A stretch of 64,000 bases of DNA, from the NCBI RefSeq assembly GCF_047237965.1, contig NZ_JBDFLX010000001.1, positions 3,348,001-3,412,000 on the forward strand, written 5' to 3'. The stretch is from Noviherbaspirillum_A sp047237965 (GTDB lineage Bacteria; Pseudomonadota; Gammaproteobacteria; Burkholderiales; Burkholderiaceae_D). A model generated the notes under the pieces. That model made no database searches. It saw nothing but the letters and a program-made list of their open reading frames with translations, and was not told the origin of the DNA. Shown here in pieces: positions 18,039 to 26,408 of the stretch. The stretch's first letter is position 1. Each line of letters begins with the position of its first letter. A program made the position numbers and the translations under genes.

Positions 18039-19067
18039 ATGTCGGCTCAACCGATCACCTTCCATGCCTGCCCCAAGCCCATCGCCGCCGACACCTGGCC
18101 GGTCGACGCCGTGCTGGCCCTGTTCGACCTGCCGTTCAACGAGCTGATGCTGCGCGCCCAGCAAATCCACCGCGAGCATTTCGATCCGACCGAAGTGGAA
18201 CTGGCCACGCTGCTGTCGATCAAGACCGGCGGCTGCCCGGAAGACTGCGGCTATTGCCCGCAGGCGGCGCGCTACGACACCGGCGTGACCGCGCAGAAGA
18301 TCCTGCCGCTGGACACCGTGCTGGAAGCCGCGCGCGCGGCCAGGGCCGAAGGCGCCACCCGCTTCTGCATGGGCGCCGCCTGGCGCGAGCCCAAGGACCG
18401 CGATCTCGACCATGTCGAGGAAATGGTGCGCGAGGTCAAGGCGCTGGGCATGGAGACCTGCGTCACGCTGGGCATGCTGGCCGAGCACCAGGCGCAGCGT
18501 TTGAAGGACGCCGGCCTGGATTACTACAACCACAATCTCGACACCGCGCCCGAGTTCTATGAAAACATCATCAGCACCCGCGACTACCAGGACCGCCTGG
18601 ACACGCTGGGCCGGGTGCGCGGCGCCGGCATCAAGGTCTGCAGCGGCGGCATCGTCGGCATGGGCGAGACCCGGCTGCAGCGCGCCGGCCTGATTGCGCA
18701 GCTGGCCAACATGGAGCCCTATCCGGAATCGGTGCCGATCAACCACCTGGTGCAGGTGCCGGGCACGCCGCTGTATGGCCAGGATACGCTGGACCCGCTG
18801 GAATTCGTGCGCACCATCGCGGTGGCGCGCATCACCATGCCTCGCGCGCGGGTGCGGCTGTCAGCCGGCCGCCGCCAGCTTGGCGACGCAGTGCAGGCGA
18901 TGTGCTTCATGGCCGGCGCCAATTCCATCTTCTACGGCGACAAGCTGCTGGTGACCGGCAACCCGGAAGTGGAAGAGGACCGCGCGCTGCTGGAGCGGCT
19001 GGGCCTGAAGGCCAAACACGCGCATACCGACGCGCGCTGCGAAGTCACGCAAGCTGCGGCACAGTAA
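18039..19067 (+). CDS. bioB: Biotin synthase
   Basis: 342-residue radical SAM enzyme that inserts sulfur into dethiobiotin. The [4Fe-4S] ligands are Cys66, Cys70 and Cys73 in GGCPEDCGYCPQ; YNHNLDTAPEFY, GGIVGMGE and the arginine-rich RVRLSAGRRQ motif (a ligand of the sacrificial [2Fe-2S] cluster in BioB enzymes) follow. I choose ATG 18039, 8 bases after AAAAAGG; a TTG at 18021 is in frame but sits on the ribosome site. The last gene of the bio block; 49 bases separate it from the next gene. Confidence 0.97.
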   Translation: MSAQPITFHACPKPIAADTWPVDAVLALFDLPFNELMLRAQQIHREHFDPTEVELATLLSIKTGGCPEDCGYCPQAARYDTGVTAQKILPLDTVLEAARAARAEGATRFCMGAAWREPKDRDLDHVEEMVREVKALGMETCVTLGMLAEHQAQRLKDAGLDYYNHNLDTAPEFYENIISTRDYQDRLDTLGRVRGAGIKVCSGGIVGMGETRLQRAGLIAQLANMEPYPESVPINHLVQVPGTPLYGQDTLDPLEFVRTIAVARITMPRARVRLSAGRRQLGDAVQAMCFMAGANSIFYGDKLLVTGNPEVEEDRALLERLGLKAKHAHTDARCEVTQAAAQ

Positions 19068-19116
19068 GCAGCCGGCACCAACCAACGACAAGAAACATAG
19101 GAGACCACGAGGCATC

Positions 19117-20046
19117 ATGAAGATAGTGTTCCATGCAACCGGCGGCAGGCCGGAACCCTGGCTGGCCGACCTGGCCGCCAGCATCCCCGGCGCCGATGTG
19201 CGCGCCTGGCAGGAAGGCGACGATGCGCCGGCCGACTATGCGGTGGTGTGGCAGCCGCCGCGCGCCATGCTTTCCGGCCGCACCGACCTGAAGGCCATCT
19301 TCAACCTCGGCGCCGGCGTCGACGGCATCATGGCGCTGGGCGATGCGCTGCCGGCCGGCGTGCCGGTGGTGCGGCTGGACGATGCCGGCATGGGCGTGCA
19401 GATGGCCGAGTACGTCAGCCATGCGGTGCTGCGCTATTTCCGGCGCTTCGATGAATATGCGATGCAGCAGCAGGCGGGGCAGTGGCGCTTCCTGAAGCCG
19501 CATGACAAGCGCAGCTTCACGGTCGGCATCCTCGGCCTGGGCATCCTCGGCAGCCGCATTGCGCAAAGCCTGCGCGATTTCGGCTTTCCCCTGCATGGCT
19601 GGAGCCGCAGCCCGAAGGATGTGGCGGGCGTGACCTGCCATGCCGGCGAGGAAGGGCTGGACGCCTTCCTGGCGGCCAGCAAGGTGCTGGTCTGCATCCT
19701 GCCGCTGACGGAAGAAACCCGCGGCATCCTGAGCCGCGCCACGCTGGAAAAGCTGCCGCGGGGCGCTTATCTCGTCAACGTGGCCCGCGGCGCGCACCTG
19801 GTCGAGGAAGACCTGCTGGCGCTGGTGCAGTCGGGCCACATTGCCGGCGCCACGCTGGACGTGTTCCGCGAGGAGCCGCTGCCGCCGGCGCACCCGTTCT
19901 GGCAGGAGCCGCGCATCACCATCACGCCGCATGCGGCCGCCGTGACCCTGCGCGGCGACAGCGTGCGCCAGATCGCCGGCAAGATCGCCCAGCTGCAGCG
20001 CGGCGAAGCTATTGCCGGCGTGGTCGATCCACAGAAAGGATACTGA
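19117..20046 (+). CDS. ghrA: Glyoxylate/hydroxypyruvate reductase A
   Basis: 309-residue D-2-hydroxyacid dehydrogenase. The NAD(P) site is GILGLGILGSRIAQSL; the substrate-binding and catalytic part follows the GhrA pattern: NLGAGVDGIM, VARGAHLVEEDLL (Arg), DVFREEPLPPAHPFW (Glu) and TPHAAAVT (His). GhrA reduces glyoxylate to glycolate and hydroxypyruvate to glycerate. The start at ATG 19117 has AGGAG and GAGG-like sequences upstream. Presence next to HMG-CoA lyase is common in betaproteobacterial genomes by my recollection, but no functional link is known to me. Confidence 0.88.
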   Translation: MKIVFHATGGRPEPWLADLAASIPGADVRAWQEGDDAPADYAVVWQPPRAMLSGRTDLKAIFNLGAGVDGIMALGDALPAGVPVVRLDDAGMGVQMAEYVSHAVLRYFRRFDEYAMQQQAGQWRFLKPHDKRSFTVGILGLGILGSRIAQSLRDFGFPLHGWSRSPKDVAGVTCHAGEEGLDAFLAASKVLVCILPLTEETRGILSRATLEKLPRGAYLVNVARGAHLVEEDLLALVQSGHIAGATLDVFREEPLPPAHPFWQEPRITITPHAAAVTLRGDSVRQIAGKIAQLQRGEAIAGVVDPQKGY

Positions 20047-20047
20047 A

Positions 20048-20965
20048 ATGGCACTCCCTGAATTGCCGAAGAAGGTCAAGATCGTCGAGGTCGGTCCGCG
20101 CGACGGCCTGCAGAATGAAAAGGAAACCATACCGGCCGAGATCAAGATCGAACTGGTCAACCGGCTGACCGCGGCCGGCTTTCCGAATATCGAGGCGGCA
20201 TCCTTCGTGTCGCCGAAATGGGTGCCGCAGATGGCGACCTCGACCGAGGTCATGGCCGGCATCAGCCGCAAGCCCGGCGTGGTGTACTCGGCGCTGGCGC
20301 CCAACATGAAGGGCTTCGAGGCGGCGCTGGCCGCCGGCGCCGACGAGATCGTGATCTTCGGCGCGGCATCCGAGGCCTTCTCGCAGAAGAACATCAACTG
20401 CTCGATCGCGGAATCGATCGAGCGCTTCCGCGACGTCGCCGAAGCGACCAAGGAGCACAAGCTGCGCCTGCGCGCCGCGGTCAGCTGCGCCTTCGGCTGT
20501 CCCTACCAGGGCGAGGTGCCGCTGGACGCGGTGGCCGACGTGGTGGCCCGCCTGCGCGACCTGGGCTGCGACGAGATCGACATCGCCGACACCATCGGCG
20601 TGGCCACGCCGAAGAAGGTGCACGAGGTAATGCCGCGGGTGATTCGCGAGTTTCCGATCGCGGGCCTGTCCGGCCATTTCCACGATACCTACGGCCAGGC
20701 GGTGGCCAATATCTACGCCAGCCTGGAAGTGGGCATCAGCATCTTCCATTCCTCCGTGGCTGGCCTGGGCGGCTGCCCGTATGCCAAGGGCGCCACCGGC
20801 AATGTCGCCACCGAGGATGTGCTCTACCTGATGCAGGGGCTGGGCATCGAGACCGGCGTGGACCTGAACGCGGTGGTTGATGCCGGCCAGTTCATCGCCG
20901 GTCATCTCGGCAGGCGGGCCGCCAGCCGGGTCGGCAATGCGATCGCCGCGAAGCGTTCGCAATGA
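20048..20965 (+). CDS. mvaB: Hydroxymethylglutaryl-CoA lyase
   Basis: 305-residue TIM-barrel lyase that splits HMG-CoA into acetoacetate and acetyl-CoA, the last committed step of leucine breakdown. Motifs: KIVEVGPRDGLQNE (metal-binding Asp), GHFHDTYGQAVAN (metal His), and the active-site loop SVAGLGGCPYAKGATGN containing the catalytic cysteine. ATG 20048 has AAAGGA just upstream, overlapping the end of ghrA. It is the second leucine-pathway enzyme in the window beside the isovaleryl-CoA dehydrogenase at 6233; no LiuR-like palindrome was seen before it. Confidence 0.95.
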   Translation: MALPELPKKVKIVEVGPRDGLQNEKETIPAEIKIELVNRLTAAGFPNIEAASFVSPKWVPQMATSTEVMAGISRKPGVVYSALAPNMKGFEAALAAGADEIVIFGAASEAFSQKNINCSIAESIERFRDVAEATKEHKLRLRAAVSCAFGCPYQGEVPLDAVADVVARLRDLGCDEIDIADTIGVATPKKVHEVMPRVIREFPIAGLSGHFHDTYGQAVANIYASLEVGISIFHSSVAGLGGCPYAKGATGNVATEDVLYLMQGLGIETGVDLNAVVDAGQFIAGHLGRRAASRVGNAIAAKRSQ

Positions 20966-21174
20966 TCCTGTTCGATCCGGACGCGCCCGGCCCGGCGCCG
21001 TCGCCCTGCATCAGCCTCTGCCAGATGGATGAGGGCACCGGCCTGTGCGTCGGCTGCCAGCGCACGATCGAGGAGATCGTCGCGTGGGGCAGCGCGTCGG
21101 ACGCCGAGCGGCGTGCGGTATGGCGCGAGATTGCGCGCCGGCGCGACGCGATGTTTGATGACGATGCCGCCTAA
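20962..21174 (+). CDS. DUF1289 domain protein
   Basis: 70 residues with the DUF1289 pattern: SPCISLCQMDEGTGLCVGCQRT (split over a Cys-x3-Cys, Cys-x2-Cys set) followed by EEIVAWGSASDAERRAVW. The four cysteines probably bind a metal or iron-sulfur centre. The start overlaps the mvaB stop (ATGA). The function of the family is unknown to me. Confidence 0.9.
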   Translation: MILFDPDAPGPAPSPCISLCQMDEGTGLCVGCQRTIEEIVAWGSASDAERRAVWREIARRRDAMFDDDAA

Positions 21175-21182
21175 AGGACACC

Positions 21183-21632
21183 ATGCAGATCGGTTTTTAC
21201 CAGCCTGAAAAGACAGTCACCGGCCCTGCCTACGGGCCTGGCTTCAAGGTCATGGCCACCGTGCTGTGCGCCGTGCTGGCGGGCTATGGCACCACGGTGG
21301 CGCTGCGCTATCCGCTGCTGCAATACGGCATCGGCGTGCAGTTGCTGCTGCTGGGCGCGGCGCTGATGCTGGGCGTGAGCTATTACTGGTTCCTGCGCTC
21401 GGTGGTGATCATCGACGAGCGCGGCATCCGCCAGACCTGGATGTTCAACCGCCAGGTCGAATGGCGCGACGTGCGCAGCGCCAAGATGATAGGCATACCC
21501 TTCTTCACCTGGCTGTTTCCGCCGCGGCTGGTGGTGCGCACCGGGAACGCCTTCGCCACCTTCAATGGCGGCAGCAAGCCGGTGCTCATCGAATTTGCCA
21601 AGATCTCCCTTGCCTACCAGATGAAAAAATGA
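21183..21632 (+). CDS. Membrane protein with PH-like domain
   Basis: 149 residues: two hydrophobic segments (about 22-42 and 48-70) followed by a beta-rich part (VVIIDERGIRQTWMFNRQVEW … RLVVRTGNAFATFNGG) that looks like the bacterial PH-like domain family. Likely an inner-membrane protein with the domain in the cytoplasm. Its stop overlaps the start of the next gene (ATGA). I do not recognise a specific family name. Confidence 0.75.
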   Translation: MQIGFYQPEKTVTGPAYGPGFKVMATVLCAVLAGYGTTVALRYPLLQYGIGVQLLLLGAALMLGVSYYWFLRSVVIIDERGIRQTWMFNRQVEWRDVRSAKMIGIPFFTWLFPPRLVVRTGNAFATFNGGSKPVLIEFAKISLAYQMKK

Positions 21633-22534
21633 GCCTGCCCGATTCCATGCATGTGCTGCAGCGCGGCTGGCTGTCGTCCAACAACATCCTGTTCATCGGC
21701 CGCGAGCAGACCGCGCTGGTCGACAGCGGCTATGCCACCCATGCGCCGCAGACGCTGCAGCTGGTGGCGCACCTGCTGCAGGGCCGGCCGCTGGACCTGC
21801 TGCTCAACACCCATACCCATTCCGACCATGTCGGCGGTAACGCCGCGCTGCAAGACGCTTATGGTTGCCGCACCCTCATTCCGGCTGCGGAAGCGCCGGC
21901 GGTGCGCGACTGGAACGAAGATGCGCTGAGCTACCGCGCCACCGGCCAGTATTGCCCGCGCTTTCGCTTCGACGCCACCATGGCGGCCGGCGACACCCTG
22001 ATGCTGGGTGACATGGCATGGCAGGTGCTGGGCGCGCCGGGACATGATCCGCATTCGCTGATCCTGTACTGCCCGTCCCAGCGCATCCTGATCTCGGCCG
22101 ATGCGCTGTGGGAAAACGGCTTCGGCGTGATCTTCCCCGAACTGGAAGGCGAGCCGGGCTTCGACGCCACCCGCGCCACGCTGGAACAGATCGCCGCGCT
22201 CGACGTGCGCCTGGTCATTCCCGGCCACGGCGCGCCGTTTTCCGACGTTGCCGGCGCGCTGCAGCGGGCGTTCAGGCGCCTGGACTACCTGGCGGCCGAT
22301 CCGGCGCGCAATGCGCAGAACGGGATCAAGGTGCTGGTCAAGTTCCGGCTGCTGGAGAAGAAGCGCATTCCATTGACGGAGCTGCGGCAGTGGATGCATG
22401 ACGTGCCCCTGCTGGCAACGTCGAACCGCATGCATCTGTGCATGGAAGAAGCGGCACTGGCCGACTGGACTGCGTCGCAACTGGTCAGGGCCGGGGTCGC
22501 CAGGGTCGAACAGGGCATGCTGGTGGACTGCTGA
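21629..22534 (+). CDS. MBL-fold metallo-hydrolase
   Basis: 301-residue metallo-beta-lactamase-fold protein. Metal motif NTHTHSDHVGGNAAL (HxHxDH), a downstream His in GAPGHDPHSLILY, Asp in SADALWENGFG and the final His in VIPGHGAPF. The start ATG 21629 overlaps the stop of the preceding gene. The C-terminal 70 residues (helical, LLEKKRIPLTELRQWM) are an added domain. It ends the long plus-strand run that begins at 12195. Related to but clearly different from the MBL protein at 4490-5554. Confidence 0.88.
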   Translation: MSLPDSMHVLQRGWLSSNNILFIGREQTALVDSGYATHAPQTLQLVAHLLQGRPLDLLLNTHTHSDHVGGNAALQDAYGCRTLIPAAEAPAVRDWNEDALSYRATGQYCPRFRFDATMAAGDTLMLGDMAWQVLGAPGHDPHSLILYCPSQRILISADALWENGFGVIFPELEGEPGFDATRATLEQIAALDVRLVIPGHGAPFSDVAGALQRAFRRLDYLAADPARNAQNGIKVLVKFRLLEKKRIPLTELRQWMHDVPLLATSNRMHLCMEEAALADWTASQLVRAGVARVEQGMLVDC

Positions 22535-22631
22535 AAGCGGGCCTGCCTTTCCGGGTTTTCGTCCGGCGCAATATAGCGGCAGCCCATTCTCGATCGACGC
22601 ATGATCAAGGAAAATTGTTGCAATTTTTCAC

Positions 22632-22653
22632 TTAACAAAAAGTTATTTGTTAA
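22632..22653. promoter_or_regulatory. AT-rich inverted repeat upstream of the outer membrane protein
   Basis: TTAACAAA and TTTGTTAA arms of 8 bp separated by 6 bases, in the AT-rich 206 bp leader (22535-22740) of the beta-barrel gene. Candidate operator; not adjacent to a U-tract, so not a terminator. No convincing promoter hexamers were found beside it. Confidence 0.5.
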
Positions 22654-22740
22654 CACTCTAAGTGCTTTTGCGAAACATTTGTCCATATTCCCTAGAATTG
22701 TCGATCCAGCAATATTGCTGGGTATCTTCCAGGGAAAATC

Positions 22741-23337
22741 ATGAAACCAAAATCCATTATCTCGGCGCTGGTTCTTGCGCTTCCGGCGCTCGCCGCCACT
22801 TCCGCCCTGGCTGCCGACGCAGCCGCCTGCCCCCCGTTCTACGTCGGCGGCGGCCTGGGCGTTTCCAACTTCAAGACCGATTGCCCCAGCGGCGCCTCCT
22901 GTTCCAATCCTGACGTCAATTTCAAGCTGCTGACCGGCTACCAGTTCTCTCCCAACTTCGCGATCGAAGGCAGCTACGCCAATTACGGCAGCATCAAGGC
23001 AAACTATGACAACGGCAAGGCAACGGCGCGGCTGCATACCTTCACCCTCGCCGGCCTGGGCATCGTTCCACTGAGCAATGAGGCGCAGGCTTTTGCCAGG
23101 GTCGGCATGCATTTTTCCAGGGGCAAAGGCACCTGGGACTATCCGGGCGCCGACTACGACCATTCAGAAAGCTATAGCAAGAATGGGCTGCTGCTGGGCC
23201 TTGGCCTGCAATACGACTTCGCCAAGAACATCACGGGCCGCTTCGAATATGAACGGCTGCATTTCGGCGCCAATCCCCTGAGCCTGGACAAAACCAACCT
23301 GAACGTCTTCAGCCTGAGCCTGCTGTACAAGTTCTGA
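22741..23337 (+). CDS. Outer membrane beta-barrel protein
   Basis: 198 residues. Signal peptide (KPKSIISALVLALPALAA, cleavage near ALA-AD at residue 25), then alternating amphipathic strands starting with FYVGGGLGVSNFKTD and ending with FSLSLLYKF, the C-terminal phenylalanine required by the BAM machinery. Size suggests an 8-strand barrel of the OmpA-like/porin-family OMP group. Two cysteines lie in the first extracellular loop (CPSGASC). GGGAA upstream serves as ribosome site. It has its own AT-rich leader, which suggests separate regulation. Function not determinable. Confidence 0.88.
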   Translation: MKPKSIISALVLALPALAATSALAADAAACPPFYVGGGLGVSNFKTDCPSGASCSNPDVNFKLLTGYQFSPNFAIEGSYANYGSIKANYDNGKATARLHTFTLAGLGIVPLSNEAQAFARVGMHFSRGKGTWDYPGADYDHSESYSKNGLLLGLGLQYDFAKNITGRFEYERLHFGANPLSLDKTNLNVFSLSLLYKF

Positions 23338-23350
23338 CCCTGCTGTTCAG

Positions 23351-23375
23351 CCCGGACCGAAGTACACGGTTCGGG
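23351..23375 (+). terminator. Hairpin after the outer membrane protein gene
   Basis: CCCGGACCG / CGGTTCGGG stem of 9 bp with one G-T pair and a 7-base loop, 13 bases after the stop codon. There is no run of T after it, so intrinsic termination would be weak. Confidence 0.4.
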
Positions 23376-23493
23376 TTGCAATGATTGCCACCCCTGCCAT
23401 TGCGCCACAAGCGCTTTTCCTGTCTTCCTGCCCGCATCAAGCCAGCCTTCCTCAGCGTCCCGAAAACAACGCACGACCGTACTTTTTGTGCCC

Positions 23494-23499
23494 TATAAT
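23494..23499 (+). promoter_or_regulatory. Consensus -10 box before the nitronate monooxygenase-like gene
   Basis: Exact TATAAT, 62 bases before the ATG at 23562. The expected -35 position (around 23471-23476) reads GCACGA and is poor, so an activator or another promoter form would be required. Confidence 0.4.
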
Positions 23500-23561
23500 C
23501 TGCTGCGCCGGTCAGCGATCGGCTGATCCGCAATTCATTAATCCTATCCTGTGAGGTTGCC

Positions 23562-24524
23562 ATGGCATTGCCCCTTGCGCTGCAAAACCTGCGTCTTCCC
23601 GTCATCGGATCGCCCCTGTTCATTGCCAGCGGTCCGGCGCTGGTGACAGCACAGTGCAAGGCCGGCATCGTCGGCTCCTTCCCCGCGCTGAATGCGCGCC
23701 CGGCCGAGTTGCTCGATACCTGGCTGACCCAGATCCAGAACGAGCTGGCGGAATACGGCAAGGCCCATCCCGATGCCAGGATTGGCCCGATTGCCGTCAA
23801 CCAGATCGTTCACCAGTCCAATGACAGGCTGGCGCATGACGTGGAAGTCTGCGTGCGGCACCGGGTTCCCATCATCATTTCTTCGCTGCGCGCGCCGCCG
23901 AAGGAAATGATGGATGCGATCCACAGCTATGGCGGCATCGTGCTGCATGACGTGATTTCGATCCGCCATGCGAAGAAGGCGCTGGAGGCGGGCGTGGATG
24001 GCCTGATCCTGGTGGCGGCGGGCGCGGGCGGCCATGCGGGTGCGCTGTCGCCATTTGCGCTGGTGGGCGAGGTGCGCAAGTTCTTCAGCGGCCCGATTGC
24101 GCTGTCCGGGTCAATCGCCACCGGCGACGCGATCCTGGCCGCGCAGGCCATGGGCGCGGACTTCGCCTATATCGGTTCGCGCTGGCTGGCAACGAAGGAG
24201 TCGAATGTCGACGACGCCTACCGCCAGGCCATTGTCGAATCAAGCGCCGCCGACATTGTCTATACCAACCTGTTTACCGGTGTGCATGGCAATTACCTGA
24301 AGAAGTCCATCGTCACCGCCGGCCTCGACCCGGAGAACCTGCCGCAGGCCGACAAAAGCGTGATGAACTTCGGCTCGGGCGGCGGCGCCAAGGCCAAGGC
24401 CTGGCGCGACATCTGGGGCGCCGGCCAGGGCGTGGGCCTGATGGACGACGTGCCCACGGTGGCCGAAGTGGTTGAACGCCTTTCCAATGAATATGCCGCG
24501 GCGCGCCAGCGCCTGGCGCTGTAA
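23562..24524 (+). CDS. Nitronate monooxygenase family protein (FMN-dependent)
   Basis: 320-residue TIM-barrel flavoprotein of the 2-nitropropane dioxygenase/nitronate monooxygenase family. Start MALPLALQNLRLPVIGSPLF follows TGTGAGG. Family features: VPIIISSLRAPP, GVDGLILVAAGAGGHAGALSPF (FMN-phosphate and active-site region with His), SGSIATGDAILAAQAMGADFAYIGSRWLAT at the FMN-binding C-terminal part. Related proteins can also act on acyl-CoA-like substrates or be enoyl reductases (FabK-like), so the reaction is uncertain. A DUF1330 gene follows 10 bases later. Confidence 0.88.
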   Translation: MALPLALQNLRLPVIGSPLFIASGPALVTAQCKAGIVGSFPALNARPAELLDTWLTQIQNELAEYGKAHPDARIGPIAVNQIVHQSNDRLAHDVEVCVRHRVPIIISSLRAPPKEMMDAIHSYGGIVLHDVISIRHAKKALEAGVDGLILVAAGAGGHAGALSPFALVGEVRKFFSGPIALSGSIATGDAILAAQAMGADFAYIGSRWLATKESNVDDAYRQAIVESSAADIVYTNLFTGVHGNYLKKSIVTAGLDPENLPQADKSVMNFGSGGGAKAKAWRDIWGAGQGVGLMDDVPTVAEVVERLSNEYAAARQRLAL

Positions 24525-24534
24525 GGAGAAGATC

Positions 24535-24837
24535 ATGCCCAAAGCCTATGTCGTTGCCGAAATCCAGGTCAGCAATCCCGAGGGCTATGCCGACTATCGT
24601 GCGCTGTCGACGGCTTCCGTTGCGCAGTACGGCGGCGTCTGGCTGGCCCGCGGCGGCCAGCGCGTCCAGTGCGAGGGCGGCGACGCGCAGCACAATGAAA
24701 ACTGGCGCACCGTGGTGGTGGAATATCCGTCGCTGGAACAGGCGCGTGCCTGGTACAACTCGCCGGAATACACCCGTGCCAGGGAGATACGGCAGGCGCA
24801 TTCGATAGGGCGGCTGTTTATCGTGGAAGGGATATAG
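24535..24837 (+). CDS. DUF1330 domain protein
   Basis: 100 residues of the DUF1330 ferredoxin-like (dimeric alpha-beta barrel) family: KAYVVAEIQVSNPEGYADYR, ARGGQ and YNSPEYTRAREIR are typical. ATG 24535 has AAGGAGA at 24522-24528, so the longer upstream frame is rejected. Shares a transcript with the nitronate monooxygenase-like gene. Function unknown. Confidence 0.9.
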   Translation: MPKAYVVAEIQVSNPEGYADYRALSTASVAQYGGVWLARGGQRVQCEGGDAQHNENWRTVVVEYPSLEQARAWYNSPEYTRAREIRQAHSIGRLFIVEGI

Positions 24838-24951
24838 AGCAGCCTTGGCTGGACTGGCTTGATCAAGCCGGCCGCGTTGTCCGCGGCACGGCCTTGCGCC
24901 TGCCTGCCATGGTTCGCCATGGCCGCTGGGCAGCGCCTTCTCGCATGCACG

Positions 24952-26247
24952 CTAGTCATTTTCAACGGAACTGCTTACTGCTTCCAACCGGGAGTCTTCC
25001 GTGCAGACCTTTTTATCGCTCGTTTCATTCTTCATGTCCTCCATCCGGTAAGCCTTGTCATCCTTCGCCTCATCGTTCTTCTCGTACTCTTTATTCTTGT
25101 CGCTGATCTGTCGAGGAACGAGCTGGGTTACCGAAGCCGTCACCTTGGCGCCATTGCGGCACAGGACAATAAAGGCTGTCAAAGCAGCACCCACCAGGGC
25201 ACCGGCACTTACGCCGAACACGAAGCCCGCTATCAGAGAATGTCCGTCATTCTCGCCACATGACTGCTTTGGCTGCAGGCTGGCTGGGCCGGTGTTAGAT
25301 GGCTGGGCCGTGCAATTGATTCGATATTGCGGCTCCAGCGCGCGCATGCGGGATGCGCTCACCCATACGAAGTCTTCGGTCGCATTGACATAGGCCGGAC
25401 TGAGCATGTTGGCCAGTGATTCGATTGCCTCCGGGGGCAGAATGACCACATTACCCTTGTCTGACGTTGACAGCACCGTATCGAGCAACACCTTTCCGTC
25501 GCATAGCGAATGCACGGGAACGCAGTTCGCTTCCGCGTCGCAGGGAAATCTCTCCAGTACGTCAGGGCTTGCGGTGAAGGTGCGCATGCCTTGTTCAAAA
25601 AGGTAAGACAGCATCATCTTCAACCGGCCGGCTTGCTGTAGATCGCCAGGCTGGGCCGACTCGAGAAAGACAAGCAGATCGTCCACTGCCTGCGTGGCCG
25701 GATCGAACGAAGGCGTTACCATCCAACTGGCTCTGCTGTCCGGCTCCGATGCGTTCAGACGCACAAACTGGTGGGAATAGCTTGCATGCAGGCCCAGTGA
25801 TTCAACCAGTTCCGCGAACCGGTCAATACCGGCAGGAAGCAACGTTGCTCGTTCTATGGGTTCCGGGATATCTCCCGTTCCCTTCTGTCCCAACGCGCTT
25901 GCCTCGGCGCCAGGGAAGCGCGGTGTCAGCGCATGCAGTAGCGTTTCTGCGGTGTTCCACAGCCTGGATGCCATCCCAGTGGCTTGTCGCAGCAGCGACT
26001 CCCGCTGCGACGGCTGCGCCTCGCGCGAACGGATCCTTGGCTCGTCATACACTGGCAGGCCTGCTTCGAGGCGCTGCTTGCGACAGCGCGCGGCGATCTG
26101 TTCCCGCGTCAGCATGGTGCGCTCGGTATGCAGTTCGCCCACGATGTAATTGCCGGCACTGGCCCGGGAGACAATGTTGGAACAGTACTGCGCGCCAAGG
26201 TGGGCATACATGTTTGCCCGGGAAAGGGATACCTTGCTTTCGTTCAT
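24952..26247 (-). CDS. Unrecognised single-pass membrane protein
   Basis: 431 residues, no signal peptide. One glycine/alanine-rich transmembrane segment at about residues 337-363 (LIAGFVFGVSAGALVGAAL…), preceded by a large soluble part with several cysteines and followed by a 68-residue highly charged tail (KNKEYEKNDEAKDD…). Base composition and codon use are noticeably less GC-rich than the neighbours, suggesting transfer. The start ATG 26247 has TGGAG 7-11 bases upstream. I recognise no family. A large N-terminal soluble region with a late Gly-rich membrane anchor is also seen in host-membrane-inserting effectors, but there is no secretion gene or Hrp-type box next to it, so I do not assign that. 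Confidence 0.7.
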   Translation of the reverse strand: MNESKVSLSRANMYAHLGAQYCSNIVSRASAGNYIVGELHTERTMLTREQIAARCRKQRLEAGLPVYDEPRIRSREAQPSQRESLLRQATGMASRLWNTAETLLHALTPRFPGAEASALGQKGTGDIPEPIERATLLPAGIDRFAELVESLGLHASYSHQFVRLNASEPDSRASWMVTPSFDPATQAVDDLLVFLESAQPGDLQQAGRLKMMLSYLFEQGMRTFTASPDVLERFPCDAEANCVPVHSLCDGKVLLDTVLSTSDKGNVVILPPEAIESLANMLSPAYVNATEDFVWVSASRMRALEPQYRINCTAQPSNTGPASLQPKQSCGENDGHSLIAGFVFGVSAGALVGAALTAFIVLCRNGAKVTASVTQLVPRQISDKNKEYEKNDEAKDDKAYRMEDMKNETSDKKVCTEDSRLEAVSSSVEND

Positions 26248-26408
26248 GGATACTCCAGAAAAGCCGCCGCCCGGAATTGAACGGCGAGCGTCTGAGTAGC
26301 CGGGATCCTTGTCCAGTTCAGCTGCTGGCCATCAGTGCGCCACTGCCTGCAACGCCGCGTCGCCTGCGTGCGCGTTGCGGGCTGCCGCAGTCCTTCATGG
26401 CATTCATG

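Noticed and set aside
24952..26340. Hrp-type promoter for the orphan membrane protein (TTCG-N16-TTCG)
   Set aside because: Not found in the upstream region 26248-26408, so a type III effector call is not supported.
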